Origin: Cyanobacteria bacterium CG_2015-22_32_23
Lineage (GTDB): Bacteria > Cyanobacteriota > Cyanobacteriia > Cyanobacteriales > Cyanobacteriaceae
DNA length: 64,000 bases
Assembly (NCBI GenBank): GCA_009993045.1
Contig: JAACUG010000083.1
Span: 1 to 64,000, forward strand
Reading direction: 5' to 3'
Below are positions 11,058-21,259 of the stretch, one piece after another. The notes beneath the pieces are model-generated. The model was not told where the DNA came from. It saw nothing but the letters and a program-made list of their open reading frames with translations, and searched no databases. Made by a program: the position numbers and the translations under genes. The stretch's first letter is position 1; each line of letters opens with the position of its first letter.

Positions 11058-14000
11058 TTAAATAGATTTGAGAAAATATTTTTTAATCATGGTAGAAAAT
11101 GCTTCGATTTGGATGGGTTTACTTAAATAGTTATCCATACCTAAAGTTAAACAACGATCTTTTTCTCCTTTGACAGTTCCAGCAGTAAGGGCGATAATGG
11201 GTGTATGATGGTTAGATTTTTGTAAAGATCTAATTTTTTGTGTAGCTTCATAACCGCTCATAATGGGCATTTGTATATCCATTAAGATAATATCAGGGTT
11301 ATATTGTTGATATTTTTTGATGGCTTCTTCTCCATGATTAGCTTCGATAATGTTAATGTCAGGTAAAACTTTCTGAATAATAACTTTGGCTAACATCATG
11401 TTAATTTTATTATCTTCCACCAAAAGAATGCTATAGGATGAATAATCGAAAAAAGTATCTTCTTGAGAGGATGTTATGGGTAAAAGATGATTATCTATGT
11501 CTGCGGTTTCGGTTTTAACTTTGAGGGTAAAAAAGAAACGACTTCCTTTATTTAATTGACTTTCAAGTTTTAATTTACTGCCCATTAAATATAAAAGTTT
11601 ATTAGAAATCGTCAAGCCTAAACCTGTGCCTCCATATTTACGAGTAGTAGATTCATCTTCTTGAGAAAAGGCTTCAAATATTATTTTTTGTTTTTCGGGA
11701 GATATACCAATACCCGTATCTTTTACGGAAAATTCTATAGTAGCAATATTGGTTATTTTATCAATATTTAATAGCTTAATCGCTAATTCAATTTCTCCTG
11801 TTTCTGTGAATTTTGTGGCGTTACTGAGAAGGTTAATTAATACTTGTTTAAGTCTTAAATCATCTACCCATACAAAACGAGGTAATTTAGGAGAAATATT
11901 TAATCTTAATTCAATTTCTTTATCAATAATTTTAAAACAAATTATATCCATTATTAGCCTCGAAAGTTCCCATAAATCATATTTATTAATGGCTAATTCT
12001 AGTTTTCCTGCTTCTATTTTAGAAAAGTCAAGAATATCGTTAATTAAATCTAATAATATATCTCCTGATTGATGAACAAAATTTAAGTATTCTTGTTGAG
12101 TTGAGTTTAAATCAGTTTCCAATAATAATTCAGAAAACGCAATAATACCATGAAGAGGAGTGCGAATTTCGTGACTCATATTTGCTAAAAATTCTGATTT
12201 GGCACGACTAGCAGATTCCGCTTGTTGTTTTGCTTTTAATAAATTTTCTTCAAGGTTTTTTCTTTGAATTGCACTAGAAATACTATCGGCAAAACTAGAT
12301 AATAAACTAATTTCGGCTTCTGTCCAAATTCTTTCTTCATGACAGTCATCAAAACCAATAATTCCCCTAGTTATTCCATTATTTAGGATAGGAAAATAAA
12401 TTAAAGATTTGATGTTTTTTTCTACTAATATGGGTTTAAAAAGTACATCATCAGCAATATTTTTAATTAAAATATAAAAGGTTTTTCCTGCTAAGATTAC
12501 TTTTTCTGCTTCAGGGAAAAATGAGGTAGGAATATTTTGTAATTCAGGACTATTAATAACAGGTTCTCTTTCGTCTCGATAACATTCATATTTATGATTA
12601 CAAACTAACTCATGACCATTATGTTCTAAAGTGAAATAATAGGCTTGATCTGCTTCTATAGCATGGCATAAAATATTTAAAGAATTGGCAATGGCATTGT
12701 CAACATTTTTATTAGATAATAATTCTTTTGTGGCTTGAGAAATAGCCAATAACATTTTTTCTTTCTGTTGTAATTTATTCTCTGTTATTTTCTGTTTATT
12801 TATATCAAAAATAATGCCTTCAATAAAAAGCAATTCACCTTCATTATCATAAATTCCTTTACCTTTATCTAATACCCAAATTTTGTTTCCTTCCATGGTA
12901 ATTAGAGGGTATTCCACAGCAAAAGATTCTTTGTTTGTCAAAGATTTTGTGATCTTTTCGTGAACTTTTTTAATATAATCTGGATGAATAATAATATTCA
13001 AATTGATAGTTTGATTATCAAAAAAATCTTTTGGTTTATATCCTGATAATCTTTGAATTTCATCACTGATAAAAATAGTCGTAAAATCTTCATCATTTAA
13101 ACATTGATAGGCTACCCCCGACATATTTGCAATGAGATTTTTCAGTTTATTTTCACTCTCAATTAAGGCAATTGTTGTCTGTTGATTCTTAGTTATATCT
13201 GTAACAATTCCATCTATTCTAATGCGATCGCCATCATCATTAAAGATATATTTGGCTTTATTAGAAATCCATTTTATTTCACCATTAGGTTTGATAATAC
13301 GATATTCGGTCACAGAATAACCTTTAGTTTCCATATTATGCCAAATAACATTAACAATACCTTTATCTTCAGGGTGAATAATTTTCTCCCAATAACTATA
13401 ATCATTCATCCAATCTTCATAGGAAATACCATAAAAATCTTCCACAGAAGGAGTAATAAAAAGTACCTTATAATCAGGTAAACTAACAGACCAAATTACT
13501 TCATTAAGAGAGTCTAAAATACTTTGTAATTGATTTTTTGTCGCTTTAAGTTCAATTTCTGCTCGTTTTTTATCAGTAATATCTGTTTGTGTACCAAACC
13601 AAAACCAATTATTTTTATCATCTTGTTGGGGTTGAGATTTTACCTCCATCCAACGAATTTCATCATGGACAATAAATCTTGCAGTATGATGAAAGTTAGA
13701 TTTAGTAGCAATGGCTTCATCATTTTTTGCCATAAATAATTCTCTATCATCAGGGTGAATAATATCTACTGCTAATTGAGAATTGCGTAAAATATCTTCT
13801 TCTTTTATACCATTAAGATTACACCAAACAGGACTGACATAAATAAAATTAAAATCTTCTCTTAACTTATAAATTCCCATAGGAATAACAGAGACTAATT
13901 CATTAAATTCTTTAGTTTTTTCTATTAAGGCAATTTCATTTAATTTTTGTTTATTAATATCTTGAAATGAGCCATAAATTCGAGAACATTTACCTTCTTT

Positions 14001-15092
14001 AAACTCAGATTTAATTATAGCTTTTACCCAAATTTCTATGGCTTTAGCGGTGATAAATTGCACTTCTACAATAGAATTTTTACCTAAATTAATAGCATCA
14101 CTTACTGCTTTTTTGATCTTTTCTCGACTTTCTCCTTTTTTATAAAAATTAATAGCTTCTTGTAAAGTAGGTTGATAATCTAAAGGTACATCATGAATAA
14201 TTTTAGTCATATCAGTCCATTTAGAAATATGATTAATTAAGTCAACTTCCCAACCGCCAACTCTAGCTAATTCGTTAGTTTGATTTAAAAATTCTTTAGT
14301 TTGATTAAGTTCAATTTCTATATATTTTTTTTCGGTTATATCTTCAGAAATACCTAATAAATAAGTTGTTTCTCCTGCTGAATTAATAACAGGAATTTTT
14401 TTTGTATATAATATTCTTTTTCCATTATTTAAAGTAGTTATCTTTTCTTCTACTTCAATCTTTTTAGCATTTGTGATAACTTCTTTATCATTTTGATAGA
14501 AAAAATTTGCTTCCTCTTCAGGAAATAAATCATAATCATTTTTACCTAATAAATCATCTTTTTTAAACCCAGTTATAATTTCTGCCACTTTATTAAATTC
14601 AACAAAACTTAAATCTTCCGCTTTTTTTACGAATAACATTAAGGGAATATTATTAATAATTTCAGATAAAAATTGTTGACTTTCTCTTAATGCTAATTCT
14701 GTTTTTTTCTCCTCAGTAACATCTCTTGCTACTGCGTAAATTAAATTATTATAGATTATTGATTGCCACTGTATATGACGAAATGTACCATTTTGGTGAC
14801 GATAACGATTTTCAAAATTATGTATAGGTTGATTATCGGCTAATTTAGCCATAATATTAATGGTAGATGGAACATCATCAGGATGAACAAAATCAAGAAA
14901 TTTACTGCCTTCTAACTCTTTAATAGAATAACCTAAAACCGATTCCCAAGCGTTATTAACTCGTAAAAAATACCCTTCTAAATTGGCAATACATAGCAAA
15001 TTTAATGCTAAAAGGAAAAATTGTTGTAAATCTTTGTCAGATATTTCTCCTAAGTTTTCATTATTTTGATTAGTTGATTTTTTGGGAGTCAT
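11058..15092 (-). CDS. Hybrid sensor histidine kinase with six PAS domains, GAF and receiver
   Basis: A 1344-residue cytosolic sensor kinase with no membrane segments. I count six PAS/PAC units in tandem (about 20-135, 140-255, 265-385, 390-510, 515-640 and 650-765), each ending in a (D)IT/DIN-type PAC tail, then a GAF domain (about 785-955). The HisKA box FLANMSHEIRTPLHG has phospho-acceptor His974. An HATPase_c domain with DTGIGI and GGTGLGLTIS follows, and a C-terminal receiver with SILLVEDNKIN and phospho-acceptor Asp1272 in LMDIQMP. No separate response regulator or Hpt gene is adjacent. The input signal cannot be read from sequence; the GAF lacks an obvious bilin-binding Cys motif. Confidence 0.93.
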   Translation of the reverse strand: MTPKKSTNQNNENLGEISDKDLQQFFLLALNLLCIANLEGYFLRVNNAWESVLGYSIKELEGSKFLDFVHPDDVPSTINIMAKLADNQPIHNFENRYRHQNGTFRHIQWQSIIYNNLIYAVARDVTEEKKTELALRESQQFLSEIINNIPLMLFVKKAEDLSFVEFNKVAEIITGFKKDDLLGKNDYDLFPEEEANFFYQNDKEVITNAKKIEVEEKITTLNNGKRILYTKKIPVINSAGETTYLLGISEDITEKKYIEIELNQTKEFLNQTNELARVGGWEVDLINHISKWTDMTKIIHDVPLDYQPTLQEAINFYKKGESREKIKKAVSDAINLGKNSIVEVQFITAKAIEIWVKAIIKSEFKEGKCSRIYGSFQDINKQKLNEIALIEKTKEFNELVSVIPMGIYKLREDFNFIYVSPVWCNLNGIKEEDILRNSQLAVDIIHPDDRELFMAKNDEAIATKSNFHHTARFIVHDEIRWMEVKSQPQQDDKNNWFWFGTQTDITDKKRAEIELKATKNQLQSILDSLNEVIWSVSLPDYKVLFITPSVEDFYGISYEDWMNDYSYWEKIIHPEDKGIVNVIWHNMETKGYSVTEYRIIKPNGEIKWISNKAKYIFNDDGDRIRIDGIVTDITKNQQTTIALIESENKLKNLIANMSGVAYQCLNDEDFTTIFISDEIQRLSGYKPKDFFDNQTINLNIIIHPDYIKKVHEKITKSLTNKESFAVEYPLITMEGNKIWVLDKGKGIYDNEGELLFIEGIIFDINKQKITENKLQQKEKMLLAISQATKELLSNKNVDNAIANSLNILCHAIEADQAYYFTLEHNGHELVCNHKYECYRDEREPVINSPELQNIPTSFFPEAEKVILAGKTFYILIKNIADDVLFKPILVEKNIKSLIYFPILNNGITRGIIGFDDCHEERIWTEAEISLLSSFADSISSAIQRKNLEENLLKAKQQAESASRAKSEFLANMSHEIRTPLHGIIAFSELLLETDLNSTQQEYLNFVHQSGDILLDLINDILDFSKIEAGKLELAINKYDLWELSRLIMDIICFKIIDKEIELRLNISPKLPRFVWVDDLRLKQVLINLLSNATKFTETGEIELAIKLLNIDKITNIATIEFSVKDTGIGISPEKQKIIFEAFSQEDESTTRKYGGTGLGLTISNKLLYLMGSKLKLESQLNKGSRFFFTLKVKTETADIDNHLLPITSSQEDTFFDYSSYSILLVEDNKINMMLAKVIIQKVLPDINIIEANHGEEAIKKYQQYNPDIILMDIQMPIMSGYEATQKIRSLQKSNHHTPIIALTAGTVKGEKDRCLTLGMDNYLSKPIQIEAFSTMIKKYFLKSI

Positions 15093-15220
15093 ATAACAAT
15101 TAACAAATAATAATTAATGATTATTCTACTTTATCACTTGAAGATATAATAAGTTTTAATGTTAGTGCAACATCATATCATAACTTATTGACCTTCGATT
15201 TTTCTTAAAATAATTTTATT

Positions 15221-15324
15221 TATAAGCATTAAAAGTATTTAGGGATTATATAGTTTGAAATTAATAAAAATAACTAATAATATTTGTTGCCTCTTGCCTA
15301 TAATTAATTTTGCCTACTTACTTA
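15221..15324. repeat. Dispersed repeat D, copy 1
   Basis: This AT-rich segment shares its left part (TATAAGCATTAAA), a central block (AATAAAAATAACTAATAAT) and its right end (TTAATTTTGCCTACTTACTT) with 35881-36021 in the same orientation. The two copies differ mainly in a central TTGCCTC-like heptamer stretch. The right end covers the stop codon of the fibrillin-like gene. I see no convincing terminal inverted repeats and no coding content. Confidence 0.7.
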
Positions 15325-15908
15325 TCCATGACTTTTTTCCATAACGCTAAACCTCCTCCTCTACCTCTAGCCGCAATTATATTTTCTGAGACATAAAAAT
15401 AACTAAAAAAGGCTTGTTGATTAATATTTTTTTGATAAAATTGACTATGACTATCTTTGCCATTTCTGATATTCATTTCATAGGTTTTTTGTCCTAAAAT
15501 AAACATTTTTAAATAGGTAAAATCAAAGGCTATTATATTTTTTTTTAGAATAAATTTACTAGGGCCATCAATAATAAATTTTACTAACCCAAATTTAACA
15601 ATATTTTCGATTTTTCCTTGATTTTTTTCCTTTAAATTTTCTTCCGAGGAATAAGAAATAATAACTTTAACAAGAGAAGGTAAATAAAAACCACTACCGA
15701 GAAAATTACCTAACTTTTTTTGACTGTTTTTAGTACCAGTAATGAAATGTAACTGCCAATGTCCTATTAATTGCTCAAATTGATATTGAGTTTTTTCTTG
15801 ATGACTATATTTTTCTGCTGCTAATAAAGCCTCCACCAATAAGTTACTTTTTGGTAAAGAATTTTTATCATTAACAGCATTATTTAAAATCTCAATAAAA
15901 TCTATCAT
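15318..15908 (-). CDS. Fibrillin/PAP-like conserved cyanobacterial protein
   Basis: A 196-residue protein with no signal peptide or membrane segment. The region LIGHWQLHFITGTKNSQ resembles the opening strand of the plastid-lipid-associated protein (fibrillin) beta-barrel. The C-terminal FFSYFYVSENIIAARGRGGGLALW is a strongly patterned, conserved-looking motif. Fibrillins bind lipophilic molecules at thylakoids and plastoglobules. The assignment rests on these two stretches and is moderate. Its stop codon lies within dispersed repeat D. Confidence 0.55.
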   Translation of the reverse strand: MIDFIEILNNAVNDKNSLPKSNLLVEALLAAEKYSHQEKTQYQFEQLIGHWQLHFITGTKNSQKKLGNFLGSGFYLPSLVKVIISYSSEENLKEKNQGKIENIVKFGLVKFIIDGPSKFILKKNIIAFDFTYLKMFILGQKTYEMNIRNGKDSHSQFYQKNINQQAFFSYFYVSENIIAARGRGGGLALWKKVMDK

Positions 15909-15996
15909 TATCGTTATTTTATCTACTTAATTTAACTAAATTTTTTATATTTTACTCGGATAATATCTTCAATATTTTGATAATTAATATCTTATT

Positions 15997-16764
15997 TTAA
16001 ATAAAATCTGTAACTTTTAAAACAACTTTATTTGCCCCTGCTTTCAATAATTGCTGACTATATTGATTAATATTTTCATCCCCTTGAATATGAGGTGGCA
16101 AAACCCCTACTGCAATGAATTCTCTTTCAGGTTGAAATTTTCTAGCGTTAATGATGGTTGTCATATCCGCTACAGTATCCCCTAAATATACCACAGGCAA
16201 TAATGACGGTAATGATAATTTTTCTTCTATCAATTGTACTGCTAAAAATAACCCCGTAGGATCTGGTTTTCCTAAAGCGTCTTCCATCGCTATTAATACG
16301 GGATTTTCTAAGGCTAAACGATGTTTTAAAATGTATTCTGCTGATCCCCTAGTTGCACCACTAAAGAAGCCCCAACTATATTTATTAGCGGTTAAAGTAG
16401 TAAAATATGCTTGAGTTACTAATAATGGCTCAGTTGTAATATAACCTTCCCAAGTTTCGGGTTTGTCAGGTTGGCTACCACGATAACGACTTTGAAAAAA
16501 GTTGACAATGTCTGAATAGCTATAACTAACATCATCACGAGATTTTCCGATACTTTCAAAATAACGCAAAATTAGCTCCTGTGAGCCTTCCCAATCATTA
16601 TTCCAAATTCCTTCGGCTTTTAAATTATCAATATCATCCATACTGGGGCGATAATTATAATTCGTATAATATTCCACTGTGTCCGCTAAAGCACGACGAT
16701 ATGAGCCTGTTACGTCTCGGATAACCCCATCAATATCAAAAATAACAATACTTTTCATTTTCAA
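15997..16764 (-). CDS. HAD-superfamily IA phosphatase (TIGR01548-like)
   Basis: A 255-residue haloacid-dehalogenase-type hydrolase. Motif I is FDIDGVIRDVTGSYRRA near residues 9-25 with the two aspartates of the nucleophile DxD. Motif II is GFFSGATRG, and motifs III/IV are KPDPTGLFLA and VYLGDTVADM. Members of this cyanobacterial/archaeal subgroup are annotated as HAD-IA hydrolases of undetermined substrate. It is separated from the fibrillin-like gene by 88 bp, and the two may be cotranscribed. Confidence 0.85.
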   Translation of the reverse strand: MKMKSIVIFDIDGVIRDVTGSYRRALADTVEYYTNYNYRPSMDDIDNLKAEGIWNNDWEGSQELILRYFESIGKSRDDVSYSYSDIVNFFQSRYRGSQPDKPETWEGYITTEPLLVTQAYFTTLTANKYSWGFFSGATRGSAEYILKHRLALENPVLIAMEDALGKPDPTGLFLAVQLIEEKLSLPSLLPVVYLGDTVADMTTIINARKFQPEREFIAVGVLPPHIQGDENINQYSQQLLKAGANKVVLKVTDFI

Positions 16765-17039
16765 AGAACTTAATTTATCACGATTTTAACTAAGGATTAC
16801 CTAATTTTGATGTTAAAAACCTTGTCATTGATAAGGCGTTAAAAGGCTTAGGTAAGCATATTCTACCTTAACAAAAGAATTAAACAAGGATAAATGACTA
16901 ATGTTTCCATCAATTATTACTCTTATCTCCCCATAAACAGTGATAATTTTCTGGTTCACTGAGGGAGGATCAATCTTAGGTTATAATGTCCTAATATGTT
17001 AAATTATTTGTCTATAAAAATTATTATTTGGAGGTTTAC

Positions 17040-17363
17040 TTGGAAGCGGTAGAAACTAAAATTGACTCTCGATTTGTGTTAAAAGTTGTCTGGTTAGATA
17101 AAGATGTTGCTCTTGCCGTTGATTATGTCATCAGTAAAGGTACTAGCCCTTTAACAGCATACTATTTTTGGCCTCGTAGTGATGCTTGGCAAGAATTAAA
17201 AGACGAGTTAGATAAAAAAAATTGGATTACCGATGGGGAAAAAATCCAGTTACTTAATCAAGCCACTGAAGTTATTAATTTCTGGCAAGAAAAAGGTAGA
17301 ATTACCAGTATGTTTCAAGCTCAACAGAAGTTTCCTGAAGTGGTTTTCTCTGGTACTAATTAA
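17040..17363 (+). CDS. ycf65: Ycf65 / PSRP-3, 30S ribosomal protein of cyanobacteria and plastids
   Basis: The sequence [21 protein letters not shown]...[22 protein letters not shown]...[11 protein letters not shown] is the Ycf65/PSRP-3 family, a small-subunit ribosomal protein restricted to cyanobacteria and plastids. The frame is open from 17028, but a strong GGAGG at 17030-17034 lies five bases before a TTG at 17040, so that TTG is chosen (107 residues). A TATAAT at 16982-16987 could be the -10 box of its promoter. The 263 bp upstream contain only this and short imperfect hairpins. Confidence 0.9.
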   Translation: MEAVETKIDSRFVLKVVWLDKDVALAVDYVISKGTSPLTAYYFWPRSDAWQELKDELDKKNWITDGEKIQLLNQATEVINFWQEKGRITSMFQAQQKFPEVVFSGTN

Positions 17364-17529
17364 ATTGTTTAAGTTAGAAAAAACCCTGACACTTTTTTTG
17401 TTGAATTAAGACTATGATCAATGTTCCGTTAAAATAAGTTACAGTTTTATTACTACTTTAAATTTAACGGAAACAATTTTCAAAATATGTTATAAATAAT
17501 TACATTAATTTAAGTTACTATATTTTTTT

Positions 17530-17712
17530 ATGGATTTATCTTTTCATCATCTAATGGACTATAGTTTCTTTTTTGCTCAAGTAATTAAAGATCCTGATAT
17601 TATAGGTCAAATTACCGATGCTTGGAATAATTTTATCGAATCAGGTCAAGTATGGGCGATGTTGACAGGGGTTTTTTTCGGTTATGTTTTCGCTAATTTT
17701 ACTCGATTTTAA
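17530..17712 (+). CDS. Small hypothetical protein with C-terminal membrane segment
   Basis: A 60-residue ORF in a gap between ycf65 and argH. Residues 40-57 (VWAMLTGVFFGYVFANF) form a likely membrane segment; the front half is polar with FHHLMDYSFFF. I do not recognise it as a photosystem or cytochrome small subunit. Codon usage is like its neighbours and it is not antisense to any gene, so it is probably real. Confidence 0.55.
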   Translation: MDLSFHHLMDYSFFFAQVIKDPDIIGQITDAWNNFIESGQVWAMLTGVFFGYVFANFTRF

Positions 17713-17824
17713 CGGTTAATAATTTTCAAAACTTCTACTGTTCATCTTTTAAATGTAATAAATAATACTATTTCTTGATCATTTTTAGAAAAATATTATA
17801 AATAATCAATATTCATAATTAACC

Positions 17825-19213
17825 GTGACTAAAAAACAGACTTGGAGCGATCGCTTTGAAACTTCTTTACATCCAGTTATAGCGGTATTTAATGCTAGTA
17901 TCGGCTTTGACATCGAATTAATTGAGTATGATCTCACTGGATCGACTGCTCATGCTAAAATGCTTGGTCATACGGGGATTATCTCTGAAGAAGAAGCAGA
18001 AACTCTCATCAAAGGTTTAGCTCAAATTCGTCAAGAATACCGAGACGGAAATTTTAACCCCGGAATTGATCAAGAAGATGTACATTTTGCCGTAGAAAGA
18101 CGTTTAACGGAAATTGTGGGAGATGTAGGGAAAAAGTTACATACTGCCCGTTCTCGTAATGATCAAGTTGGTACTGATATTCGGTTATATTTACGAGATC
18201 AAATTCAGCAAATCCAAGGATTATTAAGAAATTGGCAACAAGCATTATTAAACCACGCGCAAAATCATATTGAAACTTTAATACCGGGTTATACTCACCT
18301 ACAACGAGCGCAACCCATAAGTTTAGCTCATCATCTCATGGCATACACTCAGATGGCACAAAGAGATTGGGAAAGATTAGGACAAATTTATGAGCGTACG
18401 AATATATCTCCTTTAGGCAGTGGTGCTTTAGCAGGTACGACATTCCCTATTGATCGTCATTTTAGCGCCAAAGAGTTGGGATTTAGTTCTGTTTATGAGA
18501 ATAGCTTAGATGGTGTTAGTGATCGAGATTTTGCCATTGAATTTTTATGCGCTTCTAGCTTGATAATGGTGCATCTTAGTCGTATCAGCGAAGAAATGAT
18601 TTTATGGGCATCTCAAGAATTTAGCTTTATTACTCTTAAAGACAGTTGCTCTACAGGATCAAGTATTATGCCTCAAAAGAAAAATCCTGACATTCCTGAA
18701 TTAGTCAGAGGCAAAACAGGGCGAGTTTTTGGGCATTTACAAGCATTATTAACCATCATGAAAGGTTTACCTCTTGCTTATAATAAAGACTTGCAGGAAG
18801 ACAAAGAAGCGATTTTCGATACCGTTAATACCGTTAAAGGTTGTTTATCAGCCATGACTATTTTACTGTCTGAAGGGTTAGAGTTTCGTACTTCTCGCTT
18901 AGAAGAAGCCGTTAACGAAGATTTTTCTAACGCTACGGATGTAGCTGATTATTTAGCTTCTAAAGGTGTGCCTTTCCGAGAGGCTTATAATTTAGTTGGT
19001 AAAGTTGTTAAAACCAGTTTAGCCGCAGGAAAACTCCTTAAGGATTTAACCCTTGAGCAATGGCAAGAGTTACACCCCGCTTTTGAGTCTGATATATACG
19101 CCGCTATTGCACCTAAACAAGTTGTATCCGCTCGTAATAGTTATGGTGGTACAGGTTTTGAACAAATTAAACTGGCCATCGCCAATCTTAAGGAAAAAAT
19201 GTCTGTAAGTTAA
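17825..19213 (+). CDS. argH: Argininosuccinate lyase
   Basis: ArgH cleaves argininosuccinate to arginine and fumarate, the last step of arginine synthesis. The protein has 462 residues. The fumarase/lyase superfamily signature [15 protein letters not shown] is present, with the catalytic Ser in this loop, and conserved regions HTARSRNDQ and [10 protein letters not shown] are also visible. The start is GTG at 17825. It begins after a 112-bp gap and is followed by a hairpin (19225-19249). Confidence 0.97.
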   Translation: MTKKQTWSDRFETSLHPVIAVFNASIGFDIELIEYDLTGSTAHAKMLGHTGIISEEEAETLIKGLAQIRQEYRDGNFNPGIDQEDVHFAVERRLTEIVGDVGKKLHTARSRNDQVGTDIRLYLRDQIQQIQGLLRNWQQALLNHAQNHIETLIPGYTHLQRAQPISLAHHLMAYTQMAQRDWERLGQIYERTNISPLGSGALAGTTFPIDRHFSAKELGFSSVYENSLDGVSDRDFAIEFLCASSLIMVHLSRISEEMILWASQEFSFITLKDSCSTGSSIMPQKKNPDIPELVRGKTGRVFGHLQALLTIMKGLPLAYNKDLQEDKEAIFDTVNTVKGCLSAMTILLSEGLEFRTSRLEEAVNEDFSNATDVADYLASKGVPFREAYNLVGKVVKTSLAAGKLLKDLTLEQWQELHPAFESDIYAAIAPKQVVSARNSYGGTGFEQIKLAIANLKEKMSVS

Positions 19214-19224
19214 AATAATCAAAA

Positions 19225-19249
19225 GTCCCCTTAACTTCAAACAGGGGAC
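19225..19249 (+). terminator. Hairpin after argH
   Basis: GTCCCC at 19225-19230 can pair with GGGGAC at 19244-19249 across a 13-base loop, 12 bases after the argH stop. No T-run follows, so termination would be inefficient or of another type. It also resembles the CCCC/GGGG hairpins scattered elsewhere in this window. Confidence 0.4.
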
Positions 19250-19317
19250 AAATCAATTCCTAATCAACATCGAAGTTAGTGTAAAATTGAGTAAGAATAA
19301 TTACCCAATAGTAAGTT

Positions 19318-20967
19318 GTGTCCATAGAAAATATCCCATTTAACACCATTGAAGAAGCCTTAGCAGAGATAAAAGCAGGTCACTCCATTGTAGTTGTCGA
19401 TGATGAAAATAGAGAAAATGAAGGCGATGTGATATGTGCGGCGGAATTTGCCACCCCTGATATGATTAATTTTATGGCAGTAGAAGCGAGAGGTTTAATT
19501 TGTCTTGCCATGACTGGAGAAAGGTTAGACGAGTTAGATTTACCTTTGATGGTGACGAAAAATACCGATAGTAATCAGACGGCTTTTACCGTAAGTATTG
19601 ATGGGGCAAAGCATTGGGGAGTTAGTACGGGAATTTCTGCTGAAGATCGTGCAAAAACCATTCAAATTGCGATAAATCCTACCACACAACCCGATGATTT
19701 AGCAAGGCCTGGGCATATTTTTCCCTTACGCGCCAAAAAAGGAGGAGTTTTGAAACGTGCAGGGCATACAGAAGCCGCCGTAGATTTGTCTCGTTTAGCT
19801 GGTTTATATCCTGCTGGAGTAATTTGTGAGATTCAAAATCCTGACGGTAGTATGGCACGTTTACCAGATTTATATGAATATGCCCAACAACATAATTTAA
19901 AATTAATTAGTATTGCTGATTTAATTAGTTATCGCCTAAAGTATGATCGTTTTGTCTATCGGGAAACAATTTGTAACTTTCCTAGTCAATTCGGAGATTT
20001 TCAAATATATGCTTATCGCAACGGTTTAGATAATACAGAACATTTAGCTATCGTTAAAGGGGATATTAGTCAATTTGCCCATCAAACCGTCATGGTAAGA
20101 ATGCACTCAGAATGCTTGACAGGTGATGCTTTAGGCTCATTACGTTGTGATTGTCGAATGCAGTTACAGGCGGCTTTAAAAATGATTGAGAATGCAGAAT
20201 TAGGTGTAGTTGTGTATTTACGTCAAGAAGGGCGAGGTATCGGTTTAGTAAATAAACTCAAGGCTTATACTTTACAAGATAGAGGTTTTGACACTGTTGA
20301 GGCTAACGAAGAATTAGGTTTTCCTGCGGATTTGCGCGATTATGGTATGGGCGCTCAAATGTTAAATGATTTAGGCATAAATAAGATTCGTTTAATTACG
20401 AATAACCCTCGAAAAATTGCTGGTTTAAAAGGTTATGGTATCGAAATTATTGAACGTTTACCGTTGTTTATAGAAGCTAATAATTATAACTCCAATTATT
20501 TGGCAACTAAAGCAGAAAAATTAGGACATTTATTATTACAATCTTATGTTTGCACTGTAGCTATTACATGGAAAAATCCATTAAATTCTGCTACAAAACG
20601 TTATCAAAAATTAGAAAATTTACGAAATTTAGCACGGAGTAATAATCTAATTGTACAAGAAGAGACTCGCCCTGTTTCCATTGCTTTATTTAGTCAACCA
20701 TCTATGATTTTTCATTTAGGTTTTGATAAGCCAAATAAGATAAAAATTAATTGGTATAAAGATGTTAATAATACAGAAGTAAAAGCTATTTTAGACATTT
20801 TAAATCAAATTACTTCTTGGGAAAGTTTAGCCACCTTACAATTTTTAATAGCTGATGGTGACGATCCAATGTTAAGTTTAAAAGTAACTTTGGATAGAGA
20901 AAATATTAATCAAGATTTTTCTGTTAATAATTGGCAAACTCAAACTGTTTATATCTATCAAAAATAA
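19318..20967 (+). CDS. ribBA: Bifunctional riboflavin synthesis protein RibBA (DHBP synthase / GTP cyclohydrolase II)
   Basis: The N-terminal domain (about 1-205) is 3,4-dihydroxy-2-butanone-4-phosphate synthase, with [11 protein letters not shown] binding Mg2+ and the substrate loop around [11 protein letters not shown]. The second domain (about 208-400) is GTP cyclohydrolase II, with zinc ligands in [16 protein letters not shown] and the GTP-binding RQEGRGIGL. Together they feed both branches of riboflavin synthesis. A C-terminal extension of about 150 residues has no catalytic motif, as in other cyanobacterial RibBA proteins. The start is GTG at 19318; no FMN riboswitch is visible in the 104 bp upstream. 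Confidence 0.95.
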   Translation: MSIENIPFNTIEEALAEIKAGHSIVVVDDENRENEGDVICAAEFATPDMINFMAVEARGLICLAMTGERLDELDLPLMVTKNTDSNQTAFTVSIDGAKHWGVSTGISAEDRAKTIQIAINPTTQPDDLARPGHIFPLRAKKGGVLKRAGHTEAAVDLSRLAGLYPAGVICEIQNPDGSMARLPDLYEYAQQHNLKLISIADLISYRLKYDRFVYRETICNFPSQFGDFQIYAYRNGLDNTEHLAIVKGDISQFAHQTVMVRMHSECLTGDALGSLRCDCRMQLQAALKMIENAELGVVVYLRQEGRGIGLVNKLKAYTLQDRGFDTVEANEELGFPADLRDYGMGAQMLNDLGINKIRLITNNPRKIAGLKGYGIEIIERLPLFIEANNYNSNYLATKAEKLGHLLLQSYVCTVAITWKNPLNSATKRYQKLENLRNLARSNNLIVQEETRPVSIALFSQPSMIFHLGFDKPNKIKINWYKDVNNTEVKAILDILNQITSWESLATLQFLIADGDDPMLSLKVTLDRENINQDFSVNNWQTQTVYIYQK

Positions 20968-20993
20968 TTATTTGAAAAGCCACTAAATTTAGG

Positions 20994-21021
20994 GTGTTGG
21001 GGTATTAGGGTGTTGGGGAGA
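20994..21021. repeat. Direct duplication of a 14-bp G-rich unit
   Basis: TTAGGGTGTTGGGG occurs at about 20991-21004 and again at 21007-21020, separated by two bases. It lies between ribBA and the sufB promoter, just after ribBA. It resembles the short heptamer-like STRR repeats found elsewhere in the window. No function is evident. Confidence 0.6.
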
Positions 21022-21197
21022 TTTTTTTCCAAAAATAGTTAAAAACTTACCTATCTGGCACTATTTGTTAGTTTCAGAAATTGATATTTAAGGAGAATCA
21101 AAATCTTCTGTCAATCTTGAGAGGCAATTCCATAACATTTGAAACGCATTATTACAGTTTCTAAGGAATTGTCAATTATCCATTCTCAATTGTAAAA

Positions 21198-21228
21198 TTG
21201 ACTTTAGCAACTAAAATGTTGTTAAACT
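21198..21228 (+). promoter_or_regulatory. sufB promoter with SufR operator
   Basis: CAAC-TAAAAT-GTTG at 21208-21221 is a perfect match to the cyanobacterial SufR operator CAAC-N6-GTTG. It lies between a TTGACT (-35-like, 21198-21203) and a TAAACT (-10-like, 21223-21228), 39 bp before the sufB start. SufR is the Fe-S-cluster-sensing repressor of suf genes; its gene is not in this window. Repression by occlusion of the promoter is the expected mode. Confidence 0.75.
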
Positions 21229-21259
21229 ATAAAAAAAGAATCACTATACTAAAAAAAAT

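Noticed and set aside
11749-13739. Several plus-strand ORFs of 69-107 codons
   Set aside because: They lie antisense to the hybrid kinase gene, have low-complexity hydrophobic translations and no ribosome sites, and are explained by its codon usage.
18054-18245. Minus-strand 63-codon ORF inside argH
   Set aside because: Antisense shadow of a conserved enzyme gene with no ribosome site.
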